DNA of 64,000 nt from Halomarina rubra (GTDB lineage: Archaea > Halobacteriota > Halobacteria > Halobacteriales > Haloarculaceae). The stretch spans positions 131,856-195,855 of the forward strand of contig NZ_JALXFV010000003.1 of the NCBI RefSeq assembly GCF_023699475.1. The letters run 5' to 3'. Positions 25,836 through 35,200 of this stretch are shown here, one piece after another. The position numbers and the translations under genes were made by a program. Under the pieces are notes generated by a model. The model did no database searches, was not told the origin of the DNA, and saw only the letters and a program-made list of their open reading frames with translations. The stretch's first letter is position 1; each line of letters opens with the position of its first letter.

Positions 25836-27233
25836 TCAGGGCCGCGGGTCGAAGTACGCCGCCAACTGCCCGCCGAACGCGTCGACCAGCGTCACGCACT
25901 CCTCGCCGACGAGCACGTCGTACCCCTCCCGGAGCGAACGCTCGACCCCCACGCCGAGGCGCACCTCGAACAGCGCCGATTCGAGCAGGTCGCGGGCGGT
26001 GCGGTAGGGGCGCTCGCGTTCGACGACGTACCGCCCGCCGTCGAGGAACGGGCCGTACGTCTCCCCGTCGTCGGCGTAGGCGTCGTAGAAGCCCGTCGCG
26101 TGCTCGCCGACGTCGACGGGCGGCCCGTCGTGGCGCTCGATTCGCGGGCGTTCGACGACCGCACACTCACAGAACAACACGGCGTCACCCCACGTCGCGT
26201 CGCTGGGGTCCCCGTTCGCGTCCGCGGCGGCGTCGGGCGCGGCCCACGCGTCAGCGCGAAGCACGTCGAACCCGTTGCGGTCGAGCGCGCCGACGACACC
26301 CGCCAGCGACTTCTCCAGTTGGGGGTACAGTTGGTCCTCGACGACGTCTGGCGCGTCGAAGCGGACCGCGACCGGGTGGGTACCACGTCGGTCGAGGTGG
26401 TCGCGGACCTCGGACTCGGTCAGCGGGTCGGCAGCACGCGGCTCGAAGGCCGACTCGTCGGGGGCGGCGAGGAACTCCCGAGCGTAGTGGGTGAGACGGG
26501 CGACGTTCCGCGCCGAACAGACCGCCGCGACGTTCCGGTCGGGGTCGGTCGGGTCGACAACGACCAGCGGGTCGTCGTGGTCGCGGGTGGCGTGCCCTTC
26601 CGGGTCGAGTTCGACGGGCGGGTGCCAGTCGGCGGCGGCGGCGAGCAACTGGCGAAAGCCGCCGTACTCGACGACGAGCAGTTCGGTGAGGTAGCCCGAG
26701 AACCCCTTCGTCCGGAGGTCGCTGCCGTACGCGCCGACGCCCTTCAAGAACGCCTTGGCGAGACGGACCTCCCGGGCGAGGTCGTCGTCGATGCGGTCGA
26801 GCAGGTAGGCGTTGTGGAACGGCGTGCGGTCGACCGCCGACTGGATGTCCGGCGCGGTCGGCACCCGATAGCAGGGGACGCAGTCGACGTCGAACCCCTC
26901 GACGCGCCCCTTGATGTAGGGGTGTTCGGCGTACTCCTCGCGGCCGTCGGGGACCGCGGCGCGGCCGACCTGGAGGCCGTACGCTTCGAGGTCCGCTCGC
27001 GAGAGGTCCGGCGGGAAGCGAACGAACACGTCGATGTCGCGGTCGCCGGCGAGCCACGTCCCGCGGGCGGTCGAGCCGACCTGCACCACGTCGGCCGCGA
27101 CCGGAAGGTCGGCGATGGCCGTCTCCGCGCGCTCGACGACGCGCTCGGCCACCGCGGCGAGACGCTCGCGTTCGGCCGCGTCGGGCGTGACGCGCTCGTC
27201 GACGGCCGCGACGACGCGTTCGAACTCGTCCAT
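25836..27233 (-). CDS. cca: CCA-adding tRNA nucleotidyltransferase (class I)
   Basis: A 465-residue archaeal class I enzyme that adds or repairs the 3' CCA of tRNAs. The nucleotidyltransferase signature is VGSTARGTWLAGDRDIDVFV (Asp pair, about residues 52-71), with the third carboxylate in FDVDCVPCYRV. The central domain has TPFHNAYLLDRID and KGFSGYLTELLV. None of the tRNA genes in the window encodes CCA, so this enzyme is needed. Start is ATG 27233; a longer frame to 27494 runs into the tRNA-Asn region on the other strand and is rejected. Confidence 0.93.
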   Translation of the reverse strand: MDEFERVVAAVDERVTPDAAERERLAAVAERVVERAETAIADLPVAADVVQVGSTARGTWLAGDRDIDVFVRFPPDLSRADLEAYGLQVGRAAVPDGREEYAEHPYIKGRVEGFDVDCVPCYRVPTAPDIQSAVDRTPFHNAYLLDRIDDDLAREVRLAKAFLKGVGAYGSDLRTKGFSGYLTELLVVEYGGFRQLLAAAADWHPPVELDPEGHATRDHDDPLVVVDPTDPDRNVAAVCSARNVARLTHYAREFLAAPDESAFEPRAADPLTESEVRDHLDRRGTHPVAVRFDAPDVVEDQLYPQLEKSLAGVVGALDRNGFDVLRADAWAAPDAAADANGDPSDATWGDAVLFCECAVVERPRIERHDGPPVDVGEHATGFYDAYADDGETYGPFLDGGRYVVERERPYRTARDLLESALFEVRLGVGVERSLREGYDVLVGEECVTLVDAFGGQLAAYFDPRP

Positions 27234-27365
27234 GCCCGCAGGTTCCCGCCGCGAGCGGAAAGCGTGTCGGTCCGCAGAGCGCCCGGGGTGCGTGCTATGA
27301 TTGCCCACGCCGTGCCGCGACCGAAGCGAAAGCCCTATTGTTCGAATCGCGTTACTCGGAGGTAA

Positions 27366-27438
27366 GCCGTCATAGCTCAGCTGGTAGAGCACCTGGTTGT
27401 TACCCAGGTTGTCCCAGGTTCGAGCCCTGGTGACGGCG
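27366..27438 (+). tRNA. tRNA-Asn (anticodon GTT)
   Basis: A complete cloverleaf. The acceptor stem is GCCGTCA/TGACGGC with a G discriminator at 27438, and the D-arm is GCTCAGCTGGTAGAGC. The anticodon stem-loop CCTGG-TTGTTAC-CCAGG has anticodon GTT, and the T-arm is CCAGG-TTCGAGC-CCTGG. No intron and no encoded CCA. The AT-rich, foreign-looking surface-protein region begins directly after it, but no copy of its 3' end was found downstream. Confidence 0.95.
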
Positions 27439-27652
27439 CTCCTCGAACTCTCACGTCGCTCTAGTTGCCGAGCGGTGACACCGTGTGTCGTCAATGTCAG
27501 TCAGCCGGACCGTACTCCGCTCCGTCTTGCGAACTGCCGTCCCGACGAACGGATTGAGCCCAATCACTCTCCACCCTCCCGGAATAATATTTCACAACCG
27601 GAAATTGTTCACATATAATCTATTCCGTTAATTTTCAGTTGATTCTAGATTA

Positions 27653-27660
27653 GATATATA
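27653..27660 (+). promoter_or_regulatory. TATA box for secreted beta-helix gene
   Basis: GATATATA sits in an unusually AT-rich stretch (about 27590-27670), 27-34 nt before the ATG at 27687. It is the strongest TATA-like element in the window and fits a leaderless or short-leader transcript. Confidence 0.6.
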
Positions 27661-27686
27661 CACTAGAGAGGTGTCGTCAAACCTGG

Positions 27687-30600
27687 ATGACTCGAGAAAA
27701 CGATTCCCGTGCCAAGGATTCGTCAGCCGACCACACAGTCTCTCGTCGAGACTACCTCCGACTGTCAGGAGCCGCTGCAGGGGGCGCACTTGGGGTTTCC
27801 GCGAGTGGTATCGCGAGCGCGAGAGAAGAACGCGGTATCACATTCGACCGTGTTATCGACGCGGTAGACGACCTCGGACTTGATCCAACCGGTGGTCGGT
27901 CCGTCAATGCCGACTTCAGTGACTCGGACCTCGAACCGTACGGGGACAGTATACTCATCGAATTTCCAGAAGGGACCTACCGGTTTACCGGGGAGATTCC
28001 TATCGGTGGTGATGGTCGGCCTGCACGGAAGAACATCGGCTTCCTCGGCATCGGCGATGTCAAATTCAGACCGGACGAGGGGGCGAACTACTACCTGTTC
28101 AACCTCGACGAAGTCGACGCGTATGTTCTGGACAACATCGACGTCGACCAGACTGCCTCAGAGAAGACGACGAACGCCGGGTTCCGGCTCATCGCGAACG
28201 AGGAGTTCTACATCGGCAACGTAGAGTTCTTGGGCATCGGCGGGAACCTCTCGGTCTCCGGAGAGCAGATCGCCAACGGGTTCAACGTCTCCATCAGAGA
28301 GGCCATTTCGGGAAAGCTGGGCACCATGGAGAACGTCGTCATAAAGCACGGTGCGTACGACGTAAGCCGGTATAGTGCGGACACTGGTGGCGGATCGGGT
28401 AAATGGGGGATGCACAACCCCGAATGGTGCAACGGCGACATCGAGATGATCAACTGTGAGTTCTCGGAGTTCCCGAACAACGGGGTCTACACCGTCGGGC
28501 AGGAGGGACGGATGTTCATCGAGGACTGCACGTTCAAGAACAACACCCCGGCCTCGGTACGTGTCGAAGGAGAGGGGAGCTACGTCCGGAACTGTGAGTT
28601 CGTCACGGACATGTCCGACCACGACCGCCCGCTCAACGACACGGAGAGCGACTACTCGTTCCGTGGAATCTGGGTCGACGGGAACTACACCCCACGTGAG
28701 TCGGGATTGGAAATCAGTGACTGTACGTTCCGGATGAGCAACGCGCTGAAAGCACAGGGTGCAATCGTCACGCGTGGAGGAGTCGCACCGGAAATTTCGA
28801 ACTGTGAGTTCGAATTAGGCGACGTAGAGGTTGGGAATCTCCCCGCGATTTACGCCGACTGAGAGACCATCACCGTCGACGGCATCACCGTCATCGGGAC
28901 TGGATCGGATGGACCAACCATCGCCGACGCCGGCGCAGGGTCCAGTATCAGCAACTCCTGTATCTACGAACAGGGGACGGACCGCAACGGCATCCGGTTT
29001 TCCGACGGCGTGAGCGCGTCGGTGTCGAATACGAACGTCAACGTCACCGGAGCCCCGTTCGTCGACGATTCGAACGTCTCGAAGAGCGGTGTTACGACCG
29101 ACGAAGCCTGTTCGTTCACCCAGATTGGTGGTGGCGGCTCTGGCAGCGTCAGTGTCTCGACCGACGCGCCGTCGAGCGTAACGACGACGGACGCGACGCT
29201 CGAAGGCACCCTCGACTCGCTCGGCGGGTCGTCGTCGGTGTCCGTCTCCTTCGAGTACCGCGAGAACGGAGTCTCCTCGTGGACGTCGACGTCCTCGTCT
29301 TCGCAATCGAGTACTGGGTCGTTCAGCGAGCAGGTCGGTGGCCTCACCGCCGACACGACCTACGAGTACCGGGCAGTCGCAGACGCTGAGACTGGGACCA
29401 CGGTCTCGTTCACCACCGACACGGACACCAGTTCGTCGCTCGTCGCAGAAGCCGACACTGTGGCGCTGACCCCTTCGCAGTGGACGAGCGTGTCGCTCTC
29501 GAAGTCGTTCACCGACCCCATCGTCGTCGCGAAGCCAGCCTCCTACGCCGGTAGCGACCCTGTCCACGCTCGACTCCGGAACGTCTCGTCGGGCGGGTTC
29601 GAAATCACACTCGAAGAGTGGGACTACCAGGATGGAACCCACGCCACCGAGACCGTGACGTACCTCGTCGTCGAACGAGGGACGTTCGCGAGCAGTGACG
29701 GTTCGCTTGTCGAAACCGGAACCGTCTCGACCGACGAAGCCACCGCGACCGTCGCGCTCGGAGGGGACTTCTCGGCTGCACCCCTCGTGTTCACACAGCC
29801 ACAGACCGAGAACGACGCACTGCCCGTCGTGACCCGCAACGACAACGTCACGTCGAGTGGGTTCGAGACCGAACTCCAGACGGAACTGGGCGTCAACGCA
29901 CACGGAACGGAGACGGTCGGCTACATCGCCGTCGAGGACGGCCTCACCGACCTCGACGGCATCGCTGTCGAGACCGGAAACACCGGGAACAACGTCTCCG
30001 ACGACTGGTACTCGGTCGGATTCCAGTCGGCACCGTCCTCGCCGGGGCTCCTCGCCGACATGCAGACTGCCAACGGCGGTGACCCCTGTACACTCCGTCA
30101 CCGGAACCTCGACAGTTCGGGCGTCGAACTGCAGGTCGACGAAGAACAGAGCGGCGATACGGAGGTCGCCCACGGTTCCGAGACGGTTGGCTACCTCGCC
30201 CTCGACGGGTCTGGAACCCAGACCCCCACCGAGAGCTTCGCGGAGGTTGGATCGGAGACGACCGACCAAGCGACGAGTACGACCCGCCACAGCGTCTCAC
30301 TGGCGCAGTCGTACGACAACCCGGTCGTCATCATGAACCCCGCGTCGTACAACGACAGCGAGCCCGTTCACCCCCGTGTCCGGGACGTCACCAGCACGGG
30401 CTTCGACTTCGAACTCGAGAAGTGGGACTACACCGCCGGCAACCACGGCACCGAGACGGTCGGCTACGCCGTCTTCGAGGAGGGTCAGCACACGACCGAC
30501 GACGGGACGAAAATCGAGGTCGGGACGACGACTACCACCGACTCCTGGACCTCGGTGTCGCTGTCTCAGTCGTTCGGAACGACGCCGATCGTGTTCACAC

Positions 30601-31028
30601 AATCGATGACGTTCAACGGCGGCGCACCGATCGTTACCCGGAACCGGAACGTCACCACGAGTGGGTTCGACGTCCGTGTTCAGGAGGAAATGGCACTCGG
30701 CGGCCACTCCGTCGAGACCATCGGTTACGTCGCAATCGAACCAGGAACGACGAGCATCAACGGCACGGCGATGGAGGTCGGCGACACCGGTCTATCGGTC
30801 TCCGACGACTGGTACGCCATCGGGTTCACCGACTCGTTCGGTTCACCGACCTTCCTCGCCGACGGACAGACGACGAACGGCGGTGAGACTGCTGGCATCC
30901 GCTACCGGGACCTGACCGGGAGTGGTGCCGAAGTGTTCATGGAGGAAGAACAGAGTGAGGACACGGAGACGAGCCACGCCAACGAGAACGTCGGCTACTG
31001 GGTGTTCGAAGGGACCGGGACGCTCTGA
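27687..31028 (+). pseudogene. Secreted beta-helix protein with lectin-like repeats, split by in-frame TGA
   Basis: One reading frame runs for 1,114 codons from ATG 27687 to 31028, interrupted only by TGA at 28860-28862. The first part (391 residues) has a Tat signal (SRRDYLRLSGAAAGGALGVS) and a right-handed beta-helix domain (repeated CEF/CTF turns such as MINCEFSEFPNNGVYTV). Across the TGA the frame continues in register with ETITVDGITVIGTGSDGPTI, still helix-like. Then comes a fibronectin-III-like domain and six tandem lectin-like repeats, each ending near 'H-x-x-E-T-V-G-Y'. A single substitution such as GGA to TGA explains the break. A truncated 391-residue product may still be made. Confidence 0.8.
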
Positions 31029-31875
31029 GTTCGACGAACCGCCACCACCTGTCCGCCGATTCGGTGAGAACACACTCGGCGGCTGGAACTTAGCGATAGA
31101 AATTCCCGGTCGACGGTCTCGGCCCGTTCAGGCGACGCTCACCGCACCCATCACGCGACAGGACTGCGTCGTCGGCGGCTGGGAGGTCGAGGAGTGGAGC
31201 GAACGCGGCGACCACAGCAACTGGTGGACCATCGGCGACGGCGTCTACTCCGTCCCGTTCTACGTCGACGACGTGCGAGAGTCGCGACGCGATTCTCGTG
31301 CCAACCAGAACGCACGGCGTTCTGGTGACGGCACCGACCGCGTGCTCGTCGACCCCGGCAGCCACACCGACCCGACCGGCAAACTGCTGGAGAAACTCGG
31401 CGACCTCGGGGACTTCCCCGCCAGCATCTCCGTCCGGAACGTCCTCGTCGACTTCCACGACCTGCCGCTGGCCGACCGCGTCGGGGCCGAAGCACAGACC
31501 CCCCAGCACATCGCGTCGTTCGTCGCCGAAGCGCGAGGCATCCCACCCCAACGCGGCTCCATCACCAACCTCGTCGACATCGGCAACGCCCACGGCGACC
31601 GGCGGTACTACGAGAACGTCGTCCGTCCCGGCGACGAGGTGTACCTGCTCGGTACCGTCCGCGCCCGCGACCCCGAGGACCGCGACGGGAACGTCCGCCT
31701 CCGGCCCGAGACCGCAGTCGTCGAACCGGCCGACGAGCCGTTCGTCCTCTCGACACGCGACGAGGACGCCCTCTTGCGCGGCCAGGGCCTCGCGACGGCC
31801 GCGCTCGCCGTGGGCGCGCTGTCGGTGTTCGTCGGGCTCTCGCTGGTGGTCGGCGTGCCGGTCCCGGGGCTGTGA
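31029..31875 (+). pseudogene. 5'-truncated GIDE-like membrane protein
   Basis: The frame encodes a GIDE-type domain (LTAPITRQDCVVGGWEVEEW, WWTIGDGVYSVPFYVDD, then DRVLVDPG) and the 'DEVYLLGTVRARDPEDRDG' block, ending in one membrane helix (LATAALAVGALSVFVGLSLV). Haloarchaeal homologues normally start with a membrane helix and about 60 more residues. Here the frame has no ATG or GTG between the preceding gene's stop and the domain, and instead runs back into that gene in another frame. The head was therefore probably lost when the upstream DNA arrived. The family is related to eukaryotic MULAN/GIDE membrane proteins; the function is unknown. Confidence 0.7.
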
Positions 31876-31921
31876 GGCATCCCGGTAGGCTAAAGAGCGG
31901 CGCGGAACAGCGTCCTACCGA

Positions 31922-31996
31922 GGGCCCTTAGCTTAGTCTGGTTAAAGCGCCCGGCTCATAACCGGGTGAGCGCTGGTTCAACTCCGGCAGGGCCCA
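31922..31996 (+). tRNA. tRNA with CAT anticodon (Met or Ile2)
   Basis: The acceptor stem is GGGCCCT/AGGGCCC with an A discriminator at 31996. The anticodon stem-loop is CCCGG-CTCATAA-CCGGG, anticodon CAT. The T-arm is CTGG-TTCAACT-CCGG type. Archaea have three CAT tRNAs: initiator Met, elongator Met, and Ile2, whose wobble C becomes agmatidine. The GGGCCC acceptor stem argues against the initiator. I cannot decide between elongator Met and Ile2 by eye. A partial 3'-end copy lies at 32078-32097. Confidence 0.92.
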
Positions 31997-32077
31997 TGCG
32001 ACCGACTCGCGACAGCGCGGCGTATCGAATCACTCCTGCCGAGTCGAAGGAGTGAGCGAACGCCAGTGAGCGACCGC

Positions 32078-32097
32078 GGTTCAACTCCGACAGGGTC
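32078..32097. repeat. Degenerate copy of the CAT-tRNA 3' end
   Basis: The 20 nt here match 31975-31994 (T-arm and 3' acceptor part of the tRNA) at 18 of 20 positions, in the same orientation, 103 nt downstream. The preceding GTGAGCGA/GGTGAGCGC context also matches loosely. It resembles an old att-site duplication. Confidence 0.5.
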
Positions 32098-32200
32098 AAT
32101 TCGATTCTGCAGGGTCGTCGAGACGCCGAGTTGATCGGCTGACCGAGCGTCACCTCGTAGTTCGGCGAGAGCCGCATCGAAGAGCAGCGTCGCGGGTCGA

Positions 32201-35200
32201 CTATCGCTGCCGGCGGACTGCGAGCAGACCGGCGAGGCAGAGTGCGACCAGCGCCGTCGTGAGTCCGAAGCCGGGGCCGAATCCGTTCGACTCCGAGGCC
32301 GCCGTCTCCGAACCGGCAGTCGTCGGTGCCGAACCGGGAGTCGACGAGACCGGCGTTTCGACGACCGACGTGGTCGTGACCGTGTCGGCCGGTGCGGGCG
32401 TCGTGGTCGGCGTCGACGGCGTCGCCGTTGGCGGCGTGGTCGACTGGGTGACCGTGACCGACCCGACCGTCCGACCGTCCACTTCGAGGTCGACAGTCCC
32501 CGATCGGTTGACGGTCGTCGAGAGGTCGACGGTGACCGAGTCGTGCGCCGGCACGTCGACGTCCTTCGTCAGCAGTTCGCGGTCGGCGGTCGTGTCGAAC
32601 ACGCGGACCGTGTGCGACGCCGGTTCGTCACCGGTGTTCGTCACGGTCGCAGTGACGGTCACCGTCTCGCCGACGGTGACGTGCGGCGACGACAGCGAGA
32701 CGTCGGTCACGCTGACTCTCTCGGTCCCCTCCGCGGTGCCGCCGGAGCCGTCGGTAGCGTCGCCAGTAGCGTCGTCGCTGGTGTCGTCAGTGGCGTCGTC
32801 GGTAGCGTCACCCGCGGCGTCCTCAGCAGTGTCGTCAGTGATGTCGTCGGTGTCGTCAGTGATGTCGCCGGTGTCGTCAGTGGTGTCGCCGGAGTCGCTG
32901 TCGGTGGGTTGCGTCCCCTCTCCCACCAGCGAGACCGCTATCGCGTCGTCGCCGGGGGCGTCGGTCACGAGGTGGAGCGTCGCGGTGTGCTCGCTCGTCG
33001 CGGCCGCGTCGAACCCGACGACGACTGAGCCGTTCGCACCAGGGGCGACGGTCGTGGGAGCAGACGCGACCTCGAATCGGTCGGCGTCCGCACCGCTCAG
33101 GGTCACGTCGGCGAGCGTCAGGTCGGCGCTGCCGGTGTTCTCAACGAGGAGCGTTCTCGTCGCGTCCTGGTGGAGACCGACCCTCCCGAAGTCGAGGGTC
33201 GACGCCGAGAGGTCGACGGCGGGCGTCCGAACGACCAGCGTGTCGGTCTCGGCGTTGCCGTTGGCGTCCGTGACCGTCAGCGTCACCGTGTACGTCCCCG
33301 ATTTCGTGTACGTGTGAGTCGCGTGCGCGCCACTCGCGGTGGTGCCGTCGCCGAACGCCCACTCGTACGAGACGACGCCGACGTCGTCCGTGGCGGTCGC
33401 CGAGAACGTCACCGGAGTGTCGGCCGTCGCGACGGCGTCCGGGCCGGCGTCGACGGTCGGCGCGGTGCCGTCCGTGACCGTCACCGTGAGTCGGTCGGTG
33501 TGGGTGTTCCCCGCCGCGTCCGTCGTTGTGAGCGTGACGGTGTACTCGCCCGGTTCGGCGTAGGCGTGGCTCGGGGAGACACCGCTCGCGGTGGTGCCGT
33601 CGCCGAACGCCCACTCGTAGTCGGTGACGCCGACGGCGTCGGTGGAGCCACTCCCGTCGAACGTGACGAGGGTGTCCTCGTCGACCGTCCGGTTCGCACC
33701 GGCGTCGGCCGTCGGTGCGGTCACGTCCGCGACCGTCACGACGACCGTATCGGTGTCCTCGTTGCCCAGGGCGTCGGTGACGGTGAGCGTCACGGTGTAG
33801 ACGCCGGGGTCGGCGAAGGTGTGAGTCGCCGTGGCCCCGTTCGCGGTGGTGCCGTCGCCGAACGCCCACTCGTAGCTCGTCGGCCCCTCGTCGGTCGACG
33901 AGGCGTTCCCGTGGAACGTGACCGCGGTGTCCTCGTCGACCGTCCGGTTCGCGCCAGCGTCGACGGTGAGTTCGGTCGCGCCGTCGACCGTGACGGTGAG
34001 ACTGTCGCTGGCCTCGTTACCCGCGAGGTCGGTGGTCGTCAGCGTGACCGTGTAGACGCCGGCCGTGTCGAAAGTGTGTGACGGCTGGGCGCCGGTCGCG
34101 GTCTCGCCGTCGCCGAACGCCCACTCGTAGCTGGCGATGCCGACAGTGTCGGTGGAGGCGCTCCCGTCGAACGTGACCGAACTGCCCACGTCGACGGTTC
34201 GGTTCGGCCCCGCGACGGCCGTCGGTGGGAGGTCGTCGGAGACGAGCGACGCGTTCGAGTCGGTGTAGACGCTCGTGTTCAGCCCCTGGCTGTCCGTGGC
34301 GGTGACCAGGAAGTTCGCCTGGTGGATGGGAGTCGTCGACGCCGGGTCGACCCGGAAAGTCCCCTCGAAGACACCGTCGCCGTCGGCGTCGGTCAACTCG
34401 ACCGTCGTGCCGTTGAGGATGGTGGTGTCGATGCCGACGCTGACGGGCGTTGCGTCGGTGACCTTCGCTTCGACGGCCGCGGTGTCGCCGGGCCTGAGGT
34501 ACCGGTCGCCGTCGGCGGCGTCGTACACCGTCAGGCTCCGGCCCGGTGCGGGGAGCACGACGACCGGCGGCGTGGTGTCGAGCGTGAGTGCGTTCGACCG
34601 CCCCTCGGCCCGGTCGCCGCTGCCGTCGACAGCGGTGACCGTCACCTCGTGGTCGCCGTCGGTGCTGTCTGCGGCGGTCACGGTGAACGTCCCCTCGAAG
34701 ACACCGTCGCCGTCGGCGTCGGTCAACGCGACGGTGCCGGCACCGAACGCGGAGGCGTTCGCGGAGACGCTTCCCGCCCCGACGTTCGTGACGGTCGCTT
34801 CGACGGTCACCACGTCGCCGTCGCCGACGACACCGTCACCGTCGTCGGCGAGCGTCGCGTTCGAAATCGCGAGCGCGGACGTGTCGCCGTCCGTCGGCGA
34901 GTCGACCTCGAAACTCCCGGACGTCGCCTGCGCGCTCGTGCCGACGAGCACACTCGGCGTGTTCGCGTCCGGGCTCTCGACTGCCGCGAGTCGGTACGTA
35001 CCGTCGGCGACGTCCGCGAGGTCGACACACGCCGACTCGGTCGGCGTCGTGACGGTCCCCACCTCGAACACCGAGGCGGGCAGAGCCAGCGAGAAGTACC
35101 GGTCGACACTCCGGATGATGCGGATTCCGTCACCACCGTCGCCACCGTCTCCACCGTCTCCGCTCCCGTCGTCACCGCCACCGCTGCTGCCGGTGTCGGC

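Noticed and set aside
28860..28862. Selenocysteine recoding of the in-frame TGA
   Set aside because: Haloarchaea are not known to use selenocysteine, and no SECIS-like hairpin was noticed; a point mutation is simpler.
32757..32893. CRISPR-like or non-coding repeat array
   Set aside because: The units are of uneven length, lack unique spacers, and are in frame inside the surface protein gene.
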